Below, piece after piece: positions 27,979-36,543 of a DNA stretch of 64,000 bases. The number at the start of each line of letters is the position of its first letter. The first letter of the stretch is position 1. The notes under the pieces are model-generated. The model was not told the origin of the DNA, made no database searches, and saw nothing but the letters and a program-made list of their open reading frames with translations. The DNA is taken from NCBI RefSeq assembly GCF_001483135.1, contig NZ_LNAL01000006.1, positions 62,003-126,002 on the forward strand. The letters are read 5' to 3'. This DNA is from Solirubrum puertoriconensis. GTDB lineage: Bacteria > Bacteroidota > Bacteroidia > Cytophagales > Hymenobacteraceae. Both the position numbers and the translations under genes were made by a program.

Positions 27979-29517
27979 ATGGATGATCTGCGCACCACCT
28001 TGGCTACTTTCTCGCCCGACGACCGCAAAGAGTTTTTGCGGTTTTTGCAGCGGCAACGACGCAAGGAAAAAGGCCGAAAAGATGCCCACCTGTGCGAGCT
28101 GCTCTGGCAAAAGCAGGAGTACGACACGCCCGAGCTGTTGCAGCATCTCTACCCCAACGAGCCCAACGCCGTGGCGTATTACGCCCTGCGCAAACGCCTG
28201 CTGCGGCAGGTAACCGATTTCTTGTTGCTCAAGCAGCGCGACCAGGACCTTACGGCAGCCTCCACCGTGCGCGGGCAGCTCAGCTTAGCGCAGTACCTCT
28301 TCGATAGCGGCATCGCACGCCTGGCCTGGAACATCCTGCGCAAAGCCGAAAAGCTGGCTGCCCAAAATGAGCAGTACGAACTGCTGAACACAGTGTACAA
28401 CCTGCAGATTGAATACGCCCACAGCGAGCATGCCGAGCCCCTAGGTGAAATTTTGAAGCGACGTAACCGCAACAAGCCCGCCGCCGAGGAAGAAGAACGC
28501 GCTGCCATTGCCTACAGCCTAATGCGCCAGCGCCTGCGCGAGGCGCGCACCCACGGCCGCTCGGGCGCGGCTTTCGATCAGATAATACAGGATATCCTGC
28601 GCGAATACGACCTGCAGGAAGCCTTTGCCCGTCGGCCCTCGCTGTTGTACCGCCTGCTTAGCATTGCCCGCTCGGCCATGCTGGTGCGCCGCGATTTTGC
28701 GTCGTTCGAGCCGTTTGTACGCCGCTGCTACCACCTCATGGAAAAGCGCCACGGTTTTCAGGCCGCTCACCGCGAGTACCAGTTGGGGCTGCTCTACATG
28801 ATTGCGCACGCGCTCTACCGCAACCGGCGCTTCACCGAGTCGGTGGAGTACCTAGGGCAGTTGCACCAGCTGCTGAGCACGGGCTCGCGCAGCCACCAGA
28901 ACGAGTTTTACCCCCGGTATATCTTTCTGCTGGCCGCCAACCTGGCTTTTTTGCGCCGCAACGCCGAAAGCATTGCGCTGCTCGAGGAACTGCTGCGCAC
29001 CCACCAGCTCAGCCCGCGCGACCACCTTACGGCTCGCCTGGGGTTGGGCTTTCATTACTTTGCCGAGGGGCAATACCAGCGCACCAACCAGGTACTGCTC
29101 ACCATTGGCCGCTCCGACCACTGGTGCGAAGAAAAAATGGGCGTGGAGTGGCTGCTGAATAAGAACCTAGGCGAAATGCTGACGCAGCTTGAAATGGGCC
29201 ACCACGATGTGGCGGCGCACCGCCTGCGGGCCATCGAGCGGTTGGTGCGCGACCGGTTTGGGGCCGATGGCGGCGCATACCGCTACGTGCTTAGCTACTT
29301 GGCTTTGGTGCGCGACATCATCGAGAACCCCACCGCGGCCCGGCAGCCGGCTTTTGCGGCCCGCGTGGCCGAAATGCCGCGTTTTCTGCCCCTCGAGCGC
29401 GAAGACCTGCAAGCCCTGAGCTTTTATGCCTGGCTGCGGGCGCGCATGATGAACCGGCCCTACTACGACGTGCTGGTAGAGCTTACGGCCCCGCAGCCAG
29501 CCGCCGCAATAGCCTAA
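27979..29517 (+). CDS. All-helical TPR-like protein, unknown function
   Basis: 512 residues from MDDLRTTLATFSPDDRKEFL. The first ~90 residues (EFLRFLQRQRRKEKGRKDAH, AVAYYALRKRLLRQVTDFLL) are strongly basic and helical. The rest is a chain of paired helices with TPR-like spacing (ARLAWNILRKAEKLAAQNEQ; AHALYRNRRFTESVEYLGQL; LTARLGLGFHYFAEGQYQRT). There is no signal peptide, helix-turn-helix or kinase domain, so it is probably a cytoplasmic scaffold. A second ATG at 27964 would add MHLSC. The upstream 200 bases are A/T-rich and presumably hold the promoter. Confidence 0.6.
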   Translation: MDDLRTTLATFSPDDRKEFLRFLQRQRRKEKGRKDAHLCELLWQKQEYDTPELLQHLYPNEPNAVAYYALRKRLLRQVTDFLLLKQRDQDLTAASTVRGQLSLAQYLFDSGIARLAWNILRKAEKLAAQNEQYELLNTVYNLQIEYAHSEHAEPLGEILKRRNRNKPAAEEEERAAIAYSLMRQRLREARTHGRSGAAFDQIIQDILREYDLQEAFARRPSLLYRLLSIARSAMLVRRDFASFEPFVRRCYHLMEKRHGFQAAHREYQLGLLYMIAHALYRNRRFTESVEYLGQLHQLLSTGSRSHQNEFYPRYIFLLAANLAFLRRNAESIALLEELLRTHQLSPRDHLTARLGLGFHYFAEGQYQRTNQVLLTIGRSDHWCEEKMGVEWLLNKNLGEMLTQLEMGHHDVAAHRLRAIERLVRDRFGADGGAYRYVLSYLALVRDIIENPTAARQPAFAARVAEMPRFLPLEREDLQALSFYAWLRARMMNRPYYDVLVELTAPQPAAAIA

Positions 29518-29523
29518 AAAGCA

Positions 29524-29558
29524 CAAGCGCCTGCTCCCGGGCTGGGAGCAGGCGCTTG
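29524..29558. terminator. Terminator between the TPR-like gene and the Ala-rich lipoprotein
   Basis: A 15-bp perfect stem (CAAGCGCCTGCTCCC / GGGAGCAGGCGCTTG) with a 5-base loop. It lies between convergent genes and has no long T tract. Confidence 0.75.
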
Positions 29559-29578
29559 GTATGCTAAGCAAGAAAATA

Positions 29579-29887
29579 CTACTTCTTCTGAGTTTCGTCA
29601 ACTACGCCGTTGGCGGGCTTGTTTTGTACGGTAGCGGTGTCGCCCTTCTCAGGAGCAACGGTGTTTTGGCCGTCGCCGTCGGGCGTTACTGCGTCAGCAG
29701 CGGCGTTGCCGGCCGCATCAGCAGCGTTCGAAGTGGCATCGGCCGCGCCCGAAGTAGCATTAGCAGCGTCGTTGGCTGCGCTTTCGGTCGTAGCTTCGGC
29801 GTTTTCTTGGGTTTTTTCGCTGCACGAAGTGGTAGCGAAAGCGGCGAAGGCAGCTACTGCCAGCAGGGTTTTAAAGGAGAATTTCAT
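29579..29887 (-). CDS. Small Ala/Asp-rich lipoprotein
   Basis: 102 residues. Signal MKFSFKTLLAVAAFAAFATT with the lipid-anchor Cys22 in TSCSEK. The mature chain is an Ala/Asn/Asp/Thr low-complexity repeat (SAANDAANATSGAADATSNA, then ADAAGNAAADAV), likely helical or disordered, ending VVDETQKK. It is acidic, unlike the basic secreted proteins elsewhere in the window. Function is unknown; it may be an abundant envelope spacer protein. Confidence 0.65.
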   Translation of the reverse strand: MKFSFKTLLAVAAFAAFATTSCSEKTQENAEATTESAANDAANATSGAADATSNAADAAGNAAADAVTPDGDGQNTVAPEKGDTATVQNKPANGVVDETQKK

Positions 29888-30017
29888 GATGTTTGGCTGT
29901 TTTAGGTGGACAAATCGAAGCTTGATACAGCATTCGTCGAAAGGTAACCCAGTGCTGCACCAACGTTTGGCAACCGGGCGGCGTAAAAGCGGCTTCGCTT
30001 ACGTTTCTGCCCCACCG

Positions 30018-30473
30018 ATGTTGCCTCACTTGCTCTCCTTTGTTTTGCGCAAAACCTGGGTTGGGGCGCTATTGGCTTGCTTGCTGAGTTGGCCTGCCGT
30101 TGGGCAATCGGGTGCCGCCAACGACGGCTTTCTGCGCCAAAACGGTACCACTTATGTAGTGCGTCATGGCCAATTGCGCCCCCTCTCCCGCGAAGTGCAT
30201 CTGCCCAACGGCCGTACCGTTACGCCCGAGGGGTTTGTAATTGAACCCGATGGCAAGCGTCAGCCACTGGCCGAAGGGCAAGCCTGCGACCTGCAAGGTA
30301 CCCTGCGCAGTGCCCGCCGCCAGCCCAACGGCACCTGGGCCGTGGTGGGCGGGCGTTCGGCACCTAGGGGCAGCCAAACCGTGAGCCTTGATGACGAAGG
30401 CCGTTGGGTGCCGCCGGGCGTGCGCAAAAAATGGCAGAAGCGCCGGGGCAAACGCAAAAAGCACGACGATTAA
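30018..30473 (+). CDS. DUF6799-type secreted protein
   Basis: 151 residues from MLPHLLSFVLRKTWVGALLA, signal peptide to VGQSG. The mature part contains two short repeats of the kind DGFLRQNGTTYVVRHGQLRP and VHLPNGRTVTPEGFVIEPDG, which match the DUF6799 pattern seen in Hymenobacter (repeated short strands with paired Gly turns). The C-terminus is basic (KKWQKRRGKRKKHDD). It is convergent with the WG-repeat gene, with 14 bases between stops. The open frame extends far upstream, antisense to the lipoprotein gene, but that part has no protein character. Confidence 0.65.
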   Translation: MLPHLLSFVLRKTWVGALLACLLSWPAVGQSGAANDGFLRQNGTTYVVRHGQLRPLSREVHLPNGRTVTPEGFVIEPDGKRQPLAEGQACDLQGTLRSARRQPNGTWAVVGGRSAPRGSQTVSLDDEGRWVPPGVRKKWQKRRGKRKKHDD

Positions 30474-30487
30474 TCAGCTTACCGCAG

Positions 30488-32527
30488 CTATTCGGCTACC
30501 TCATCGCCGTCTTCGTCGATGAAGAAGCTACGGCCATCTTGCCGTACGCGGGCGCGGCCATCCACAAAGTCGGTGGCTTGCTCGTAGCGGCCAAACGGCT
30601 CCAAGCTGCGCTCGGGGTCGGTAAGGTGCTTCGGCGTGATGAACGTGTACGTACCATTCAGCCGCACCCGTGCCAGCCCGTTGCGGAAGGGGTAAGCCTC
30701 CTGAAACAGCCGCGGATTGTCGGGCACGCCCGCATCAGGCCCACTGATGTAAAACCAGCCGCGGCGGTCGAGCACTGGGGCATAGCCCTCGGCAAAGTCG
30801 TAGGCATTGTAGAAATAGTGGCTGAACTCCTGGCCGTCCTCATCAATAAAGGTGTACAAATCGCCGACGCGCACTCGAGCATAGCCGCCGGCGTAGGCGT
30901 TCAGAGCATCGTAGGTGGGCGGCACTACCTCGGTACCGTCGGTATCCACAAAGCCAAAAGCACCGTCGCGCTCCACCACGGCCAAGCCTTCCTGAAACGG
31001 CTGCACCGAGCTGTACTTGGCTTCAACTACCGGCTCATCGCCCTTGGCAAAGCCCCAGCGGCCGTTGGCTTGGTAAGGCTCGGGCGCACTGCTGCTGAAC
31101 AGCTTGCTGCCGAGCCATACCAGCAGCACAACCCCTAGGGCACCACCCAGCAGCTTCAGCAAGCCGGGCGTGAGGCGCGGGCCCAACCGCTCGCGCAAAG
31201 CCGCTACACTTAGGGCCAGCCGATCCGCGAATTGTCGGGCACCGGCCTTGGCGGCTGCACTATCAAAAGCCTTAGCCGCTTGGGGTGAGCTGGCAGGAGC
31301 CTGGGCCGGGCGAACGGGTGGGGGCGGAACTGCAGCCCTAGGTGGTGCTTGGGCAGGCTGCGGAGCAGGAGGCGGCACCGTAGGAGCAGTAGCCTCGGCC
31401 GCGGCTGGTGCAGCACTGGGCTGCTCAGCGGCGGTTGGGGCAGCCGGCGCTGGTGGAGCAGCCTGCGAGGGGACTGCCTGCAACCGCTGAATCAGCTGCT
31501 CCAAGGCCTGAATCTTGGAGTCGAGGTCGTGGTTGCGTTGCTGCCACTCCTGCTGCGACTGCCGCAGCGCGGCTTCCTCTTCCTCCTTGGCTTGGTTCTC
31601 GCGCGCCAGCCGCGCCTGCAGCTCGGCTGTGTTCGGGGCCGATTGGGCCTGAGCTTGCGCCAGTTGGTTGCGCAGCTGCGCCATGCTTTGCTCGCGGGCC
31701 GATTCGCGGGCTTCCAAGGCTCGCACTTGGTCGGCGAGTTGTTGTTGCAGCGCTGCTTGCTGCTGCTCCAGCTCGTGCTTGCGGTCTTCGGTTTGGGCGG
31801 CTAGCTCGTACGTGTCGGGCGAAAGCGAGTCGATGTCTTCGGCTCCAATCCACCGCCAAAGCTGCCGGGCCGAGTTTTGCATCAGCGAGCCAAACGAACG
31901 ACGGTTGCCGTCGGCCCCGGTCCCCGCAGCCTGCCCAGCACCTAGGGCGCTGGGCAGGGCTTCGGCCAGGTGGCGGATGTCGGCGTCGGTCAGCTCAATT
32001 TCGGGAGTGGCCAACTGGGCTAGGCGCCGCGGCAGGCGGGCCACTTCGGGCAGCAGCTGAAACTGCCGGGCCTCCGGCGCTTCGGCCATGCTGGCCTCCA
32101 CATCGGCGCCAAAACGTACGGAGCCAGTAGGCACCCACAATCCCGTTACGAACTGGCTGTTGATAGCATCGGGGGGCAACAGTGGGCCGATGAGCTTCAG
32201 CAGTGCCTCCCGCTGCTCCTGAAAAGCCACGTAAGGATTGATGGCCGAGCCAGTGGGTAGGGGTACCCCATCGAGCCGCCACCCGCTGGCCGCAAACGAC
32301 GGAATACTTAGCTCGCCGGCGCCGGGGTGCAGCGTCAGCAGGGTTAGGCTGTGCGGGCGCACCAACAGCGCATCAACCAACGAGCCGTTGGGCAAGCGCA
32401 ATGGCCCGGCCAGCAGGGCATCGGCCTGGCTGGTTTGGGCTGAAGCCCGAAGGGCATCCTGCACGGCTTCGAACAAAGCTTGCCGGGCCGAATCGGAAAA
32501 AGAAGCGGGCTGAAAAACGTGTAGCAT
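30488..32527 (-). CDS. NERD-like / coiled-coil / WG-repeat membrane protein
   Basis: 679 residues from MLHVFQPASFSDSARQALFE. In order: residues ~30-120 resemble a NERD (nuclease-related) domain (ADALLAGPLRLPNGSLVDAL, LVRPHSLTLLTLHPGAGELS, then the NPYVAFQEQREALLKLIGP helix). A spacer leads to a coiled coil at ~245-350, rich in Gln/Glu/Ala (EDRKHELEQQQAALQQQLAD). A Pro/Ala linker spans ~355-425. A membrane helix (LLKLLGGALGVVLLVWLGSK) sits at ~465-485. About five WG-type repeats follow (NGRWGFAKGD, DGAFGFVDTDG, GDLYTFIDEDG, RRGWFYISG, DGRSFFIDEDG). The likely topology is a cytoplasmic N-terminus with WG repeats outside, or the reverse. Function is unknown; the combination is unusual. Confidence 0.7.
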   Translation of the reverse strand: MLHVFQPASFSDSARQALFEAVQDALRASAQTSQADALLAGPLRLPNGSLVDALLVRPHSLTLLTLHPGAGELSIPSFAASGWRLDGVPLPTGSAINPYVAFQEQREALLKLIGPLLPPDAINSQFVTGLWVPTGSVRFGADVEASMAEAPEARQFQLLPEVARLPRRLAQLATPEIELTDADIRHLAEALPSALGAGQAAGTGADGNRRSFGSLMQNSARQLWRWIGAEDIDSLSPDTYELAAQTEDRKHELEQQQAALQQQLADQVRALEARESAREQSMAQLRNQLAQAQAQSAPNTAELQARLARENQAKEEEEAALRQSQQEWQQRNHDLDSKIQALEQLIQRLQAVPSQAAPPAPAAPTAAEQPSAAPAAAEATAPTVPPPAPQPAQAPPRAAVPPPPVRPAQAPASSPQAAKAFDSAAAKAGARQFADRLALSVAALRERLGPRLTPGLLKLLGGALGVVLLVWLGSKLFSSSAPEPYQANGRWGFAKGDEPVVEAKYSSVQPFQEGLAVVERDGAFGFVDTDGTEVVPPTYDALNAYAGGYARVRVGDLYTFIDEDGQEFSHYFYNAYDFAEGYAPVLDRRGWFYISGPDAGVPDNPRLFQEAYPFRNGLARVRLNGTYTFITPKHLTDPERSLEPFGRYEQATDFVDGRARVRQDGRSFFIDEDGDEVAE

Positions 32528-32654
32528 AGAAAGCCACCGCAAATTGGTGGCGCGGAAAGGAATTGGCGGCCTCTGCCGGCCAACTTTTTGTATTCAGCCG
32601 AAGTATACGCAAGCGGTTGCCGTTTCTGTTTGTTTGATTTTCCAGCCCTCTTGT

Positions 32655-33056
32655 ATGGATTCGCTTACGCCCACTCCCACTCACACGCCCGAATTTCAGG
32701 CACCGCTCGAAGTAACTGATGGCCAGCACTCCGCGCTTATCGATGATACCCTGGCCCTGCTCAACAACGGCGTGCCCACGCAAGCCGACCAATACGGCCT
32801 CACCGAAATCGGCCGGTGGACGGAAGTACTGCGGGCCAGCGAAAAAACCGGCCTCGCCAAAATCATTCAGGAGCTGACGTCTTTGCGCGAGCAGCTCACT
32901 TCCGACAGCATCGACTCGCACACCCTGGCCGAAACGCTGGCTACCCTAGGTGCCGAAACCAGCAAAGTAGCCGATGATGCCTCGAGCGGCTACGGCCCGC
33001 CGCTGGCCCAGCTGGGCAAGCTGCTCATTAAGCTTGGCTCGTCGCTGTCGCGCTAA
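32655..33056 (+). CDS. Small conserved protein, unknown function
   Basis: 133 residues from MDSLTPTPTHTPEFQAPLEV. The N-terminal 25 residues are disordered. The rest is amphipathic helix (IDDTLALLNNGVPTQADQYG, IGRWTEVLRASEKTGLAKII, QELTSLREQLTS, ending QLGKLLIKLGSSLSR). It is acidic, cytoplasmic and has no recognised domain. A strong terminator follows 30 bases after the stop. The upstream start at 32544 is rejected because it would cross the divergent promoter of the WG-repeat gene. Confidence 0.55.
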   Translation: MDSLTPTPTHTPEFQAPLEVTDGQHSALIDDTLALLNNGVPTQADQYGLTEIGRWTEVLRASEKTGLAKIIQELTSLREQLTSDSIDSHTLAETLATLGAETSKVADDASSGYGPPLAQLGKLLIKLGSSLSR

Positions 33057-33085
33057 GTTTCAGCCGGATCCGGTATATAATAGTG

Positions 33086-33134
33086 CTGCCCGCCGCGGCC
33101 GGTTCGTTCCGGCTGCGGCGGGCAGTGTATTTTT
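33086..33134 (+). terminator. Terminator of the 32655 gene, abutting the next start
   Basis: An 11-bp stem CTGCCCGCCGC / GCGGCGGGCAG with an inner GCCGG/CCGGC, followed by TGTATTTTT. The T tract also forms TATTTTTG, a -7-like box for the next gene. Confidence 0.8.
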
Positions 33135-33135
33135 G
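33128..33135 (+). promoter_or_regulatory. -7-like box overlapping the terminator T tract
   Basis: TATTTTTG fits TAnnTTTG and ends 6 bases before the ATG at 33142, so a message from it would be almost leaderless. No -33 TTTG is visible. Confidence 0.4.
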
Positions 33136-33141
33136 CGGCCT

Positions 33142-34152
33142 ATGGCAGCTGTTCCTACGCCCGATCTTACGCTCTACGACCCCTTTGTGCGCATGCAGTT
33201 GGTAGCGCCCAACTGCTTTTTGTGCGGTACCCCCGTCGACCCGGCCGTTGATAAAGTGCCGGTGTTTGCACCGTGGTTGCGCGAGCGTTACCAGCTAGGC
33301 AGCAAGCCCATCCAAATGCTCGACCAAAGCACCAGCAGTTTTGATGAGCTGAGCATCCCGTGCTGCGCCAAATGCCACCACGAGCACGTAAACGCGCTGG
33401 AAGCGCGCGTAGAGCAGGCCACCGCCGAAAGCCCGCAAGGCCTGCGGACGCTCGACGAGCAAACGCTGTTTTTGTGGTTGGGCAAGATGTTTTATGGCAT
33501 CTTCGTGAACGAGCTGGCGCGCGAGCTGGAGCCCCTCATCAAACCGCGCTACCCACTGGCCGAAAACCGCACGCTGTTCAGCCGCTTCCGCTGCTTTTTT
33601 CAGGTGCTGCAGGCCTTGCGCGTACCCATGGAGTACGACGACTTTACGCCTGGCTCGGTGTTTTTGCTTGATGTGAACCTAGGGCCCGACGACGCGCCGT
33701 TTGCCTACGACGACGACCTCGCTACCATGGTGTTCAGCATTCGCCTCGGCAACGTGGCCGTGGTCAGCTGCGTGCTCGATAACGCCATGCTGCGCGACGT
33801 GATGGAGCGCGTTTACGCCGATGCGCAAACGCGGCCCTTGCACCCGGTGCAGTTGGCTGAATTTAAGGCGCGTGTGTACTACGGGGCTTACCTCATCAGT
33901 GCCATTCCGGAGTACTTCCCCCGCCCGGTAAAGCCTGGCGACGAAGTGCTCGTGATGGACACTTTCCTAGATGATGTAACCGGCTCGGTGTTCAACCCTT
34001 GGGATACCATGGCTTACGCCCAAACGCTCGAGGAGCTCTGGCTGCCCTGGCAAATAAGCCTGCGCGATATCTTGCGCGACCCTCGGCAGCCGCTTAGCTA
34101 CCTCTACGATGAGGCTGGCAACCCGCGGGTGCTGACACAGTTTCCGGAATAA
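33142..34152 (+). CDS. HNH-like zinc-binding protein lacking the catalytic histidine
   Basis: 336 residues from MAAVPTPDLTLYDPFVRMQL. The N-terminal ~90 residues mimic an HNH module: C25-F-L-C28, then VPVFAPWLRERYQL where HNH nucleases usually read EH(V/I)FPKWL, then C75-A-K-C78-H-H at the position of the second zinc pair. The catalytic His of the ββα-metal motif is therefore replaced by Val. The remaining 240 residues include helices (FYGIFVNELARELEPLI, SRFRCFFQVLQALRVPM) and strands (ATMVFSIRLGNVAVVSCVLD) without a known family. It may be a DNA-binding derivative of an HNH nuclease or an unrelated zinc-ribbon enzyme. Monocistronic. Confidence 0.55.
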   Translation: MAAVPTPDLTLYDPFVRMQLVAPNCFLCGTPVDPAVDKVPVFAPWLRERYQLGSKPIQMLDQSTSSFDELSIPCCAKCHHEHVNALEARVEQATAESPQGLRTLDEQTLFLWLGKMFYGIFVNELARELEPLIKPRYPLAENRTLFSRFRCFFQVLQALRVPMEYDDFTPGSVFLLDVNLGPDDAPFAYDDDLATMVFSIRLGNVAVVSCVLDNAMLRDVMERVYADAQTRPLHPVQLAEFKARVYYGAYLISAIPEYFPRPVKPGDEVLVMDTFLDDVTGSVFNPWDTMAYAQTLEELWLPWQISLRDILRDPRQPLSYLYDEAGNPRVLTQFPE

Positions 34153-34160
34153 TACACGCA

Positions 34161-34193
34161 CTGCTTCAAGAAAATAGGAAGCAGCTAATTTTT
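34161..34193 (+). terminator. Terminator of the HNH-like gene
   Basis: A 7-bp stem CTGCTTC / GAAGCAG with a 10-base A-rich loop, followed by CTAATTTTT. Confidence 0.6.
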
Positions 34194-34249
34194 GATAAGA
34201 CGCTGCAAAGCCTAGCTAGGCATGAGCGGGCTTAAGCGGTGCAAACGGC

Positions 34250-34774
34250 TTAGCCGGCTTGCCACTGCGGGATTACCACCGGGCGCTTAGGCACCGGGCT
34301 AATGCGGACGTCCGTCCAACGGCCGTAAAAGTCTTCGTGCTTGGCCACGAGCAGATCGATGCCGTGCTTAAAGCGACGATTCATCGTGTCGTGCACCACG
34401 TACACGCCATCAAGTTCGGGCGAAACGCCCCGAACCTGCACGGAATCGCCGAAGCGGAACGGGCCGCCCCACTTGTCGAGCAGGTCGCGCGAAAGGGCCA
34501 TCCAGCGAATTTTGCTTGTGGCACGGCGTGGAATACGGGAATTATCGGCCGTTACGAGCGGATCCGAATCGGTTTGACGGGCTTCGGCCATGTACACGGT
34601 GGCCGTTACGCGGTATGTCGGCAGCTTACGAGGCGGTTTTTGGTAAGCCACAACGGCTGGCGTTGGTTTCACTTTCACCACGCGCGGTGCCAGGGGCGCA
34701 GTGGGCAAGTTCCGGGGGGCAAAATCTGAGGCGGAGGGGAAGAATAAATACAGGAGGAAAAGTGCGATAGACAT
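34250..34774 (-). CDS. 3D-domain (double-psi beta-barrel) envelope protein
   Basis: 174 residues. The N-terminus MSIALFLLYLFFPSASDFAP is a signal peptide or membrane anchor, followed by a Pro-rich linker. The C-terminal ~120 residues carry the 3D fold named for its aspartates, as in MltA-type and RlpA-like proteins: TATVYMAEARQTDSDPLVTA with D-S-R-I, then RWMALSRDLL, GGPFRFGDSVQVRGV, and YVVHDTMNRRFKHGIDLLVA. In MltA this barrel binds and cleaves peptidoglycan. Here only the barrel is present, and the Asp residues of SDP, HDT and GID are retained. Likely a cell-wall-active or wall-binding protein. Monocistronic. Confidence 0.8.
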   Translation of the reverse strand: MSIALFLLYLFFPSASDFAPRNLPTAPLAPRVVKVKPTPAVVAYQKPPRKLPTYRVTATVYMAEARQTDSDPLVTADNSRIPRRATSKIRWMALSRDLLDKWGGPFRFGDSVQVRGVSPELDGVYVVHDTMNRRFKHGIDLLVAKHEDFYGRWTDVRISPVPKRPVVIPQWQAG

Positions 34775-35150
34775 CTCTTTAGGGTTCGTGCACTCCCTCT
34801 TTCACCTGGGGAGGTTAAGGTCCGGCCGACGCACGGCCAGAATTCATATGAGTAAGAAGGCGCAAATAGTGGCCTTGCTTGCCAGTGTCCATTGATGTTA
34901 AGGTATAGAATATAATTTGTTTAGTTTAAATTTTTATGTGTTAAATTATATAAATAGCTGCATTAGGTAGTCGAATAGGGGGCAGAGGTAGCTTAAACGG
35001 GAGCAACCTTGGAGGGTTATGGTAGAGGCTTGCAAGCTGCCCAACAAGCCATGAGTAAGGCAGCACACCAACAACTGAAAGGTTGCTACGTACCTGCACA
35101 ACAAATGCTTGTACGCTTTGGGCTTTTGCCGCAATTCTTACCCAAATACC
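34775..35150. other. A/T-rich intergenic region, no gene seen
   Basis: About 375 bases between divergent genes. The middle (34885-34960) is markedly A/T-rich (TTAAATTATATAAATAG) against a GC-rich background. That fits promoter DNA for the divergent MRJP-like and 3D-domain genes. No precise -33/-7 pair stands out. Confidence 0.5.
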
Positions 35151-36347
35151 ATGAAAAACATACACTTACCCAGCTTGACTGGAGTGTTGCGTTGCTTCCT
35201 AGGTGCGGCCGCCCTGACTATATCCCTGGCAGGTTGCTCCTCGCGCCAGCAGCCCGAAGAAACCGCCGCTCAGCAAAACGCGGATGGTACTAACCCGGCC
35301 ACCGATGCGAAAGTTCCCGCCAGCTCGGCGCTTCAGGTAGTGGCCGAGTTTCAGGAGCCGCAGATTGTGGGCGTGGCCGTTACGCCTGATGGCCGCGTGT
35401 TCGGTGTATTTCCTAGATGGGACGACAACCCCGTTAACCCCATTGCCGAGGTAGGCCCCAACAACAGCGTTAAGCCATACCCAAACGCCAGTTGGTGCAT
35501 GTGGAACGACTCGGTGAAGAACGAGCCTGCCAAGCACTGGATTTGCCCGCAGGCCGCCACCGTTGACCGCAACGGCATGCTGTGGGTGCTCGACCCCGCC
35601 GCACCCGGCCTGAAAACCGTGGTGAACGGCGGCGCCAAGCTGGTGAAGATTGACCCGAAGACAGATCAGGTGGTGCAAACCATCGTGTTCGACAAGCAAG
35701 CCGCACCCGAGAGGTCCTACCTCAACGACGTGCGCATCGACACCGACAACAACTACGCCTACATCACCGAATCGGCGCAGGGCGGCATTGTAGTAGTTGA
35801 TCTGAAAACCCAAAAAGCGCGCCGCCTGCTTACCAACCACCCCTCCGTAAAGCCCGAGGATATTCGGCTGAACGTGGAGGGCAACCCCATGATCGACGCA
35901 CAAGGCAAGCCCATGAAAATTGCTTCGGACGGCATTGCCCTTAGCCGCGACAATAAGCATCTGTACTACCAAGCTCTCACCGGACGCACACTCTATCGCA
36001 TTCCTACAGCAGCCTTGCGCAACGCCGCTCTGTCCGAAACCCAGCTTGGCGAGCAGGTTGAAAACCTAGGGAAGACCACTGCCACCGATGGTATGGAAAT
36101 TGATCAGGCGGGCAACGTGTACCTAACGGCTTTCGAGCAAAACGCCTTGGTGCGCCGTACGCCCGATGGCAAGGTGAGCGAATGGATCAAAGATCCACGC
36201 CTGCAATGGCCCGATACGTATTTTCTGATGCCCGACGGTACCATGTACGTCACCACTTCGGCCATTCACAAAACACCCACTTGGAACAAAGGCGTAAGCA
36301 AAAAAGACCAGCCCTACCGCATTCTAAAGACCTCGTTGCCGCAATAA
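35151..36347 (+). CDS. Major royal jelly/Yellow-family lipoprotein
   Basis: 398 residues from MKNIHLPSLTGVLRCFLGAA, lipobox SLAGC (Cys29). The body is a six-bladed propeller of the MRJP/Yellow type: IVGVAVTPDGRVFGVFPRWD, LWVLDPAAPGLKTVVNGGAK, SYLNDVRIDTDNNYAYITES, AQGGIVVVDLKT, then SDGIALSRDNKHLYYQALTG and DGMEIDQAGNVYLTAFEQNA. Bacterial members are sometimes called dopachrome-tautomerase-like, but their substrates are not known. It should sit in the periplasm or outer membrane, held by the lipid anchor. Monocistronic, with its own terminator. Confidence 0.88.
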   Translation: MKNIHLPSLTGVLRCFLGAAALTISLAGCSSRQQPEETAAQQNADGTNPATDAKVPASSALQVVAEFQEPQIVGVAVTPDGRVFGVFPRWDDNPVNPIAEVGPNNSVKPYPNASWCMWNDSVKNEPAKHWICPQAATVDRNGMLWVLDPAAPGLKTVVNGGAKLVKIDPKTDQVVQTIVFDKQAAPERSYLNDVRIDTDNNYAYITESAQGGIVVVDLKTQKARRLLTNHPSVKPEDIRLNVEGNPMIDAQGKPMKIASDGIALSRDNKHLYYQALTGRTLYRIPTAALRNAALSETQLGEQVENLGKTTATDGMEIDQAGNVYLTAFEQNALVRRTPDGKVSEWIKDPRLQWPDTYFLMPDGTMYVTTSAIHKTPTWNKGVSKKDQPYRILKTSLPQ

Positions 36348-36369
36348 CCTAAACTGCGCAGTTACCTAG

Positions 36370-36397
36370 GGCCTGCTCAACCATGAGCAGGCCTTTT
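36370..36397 (+). terminator. Terminator of the MRJP-like gene
   Basis: A 10-bp perfect stem GGCCTGCTCA / TGAGCAGGCC with a 4-base loop and TTTT. Confidence 0.85.
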
Positions 36398-36489
36398 CGT
36401 TTACAATCGTTTATTATCGAGAATTGGAGGAGTCCTTTTCGCAGCTCCAACCAGAGTCAAAATGCCGCATAAGTCAACCATAAGCTACT

Positions 36490-36517
36490 TGATATAAGCT
36501 GAGCTTATTGTATATCA
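36490..36517. promoter_or_regulatory. Nested inverted repeats upstream of sucA
   Basis: ATAAGCT-G-AGCTTAT (36494-36508) lies inside an outer pair TGATATA (36490-36496) / TATATCA (36511-36517). It ends 27 bases before the sucA -33 box, a suitable place for an activator or repressor site. A further palindrome TATGCGCATA is at 36530-36539. Confidence 0.45.
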
Positions 36518-36543
36518 GGTGTATTTGCGTATGCGCATATGTA

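Noticed and set aside
29610-30017. Long N-terminal extension of the DUF6799 gene
   Set aside because: It runs antisense to the Ala-rich lipoprotein and encodes its mirror low-complexity sequence; the signal peptide begins at 30018.
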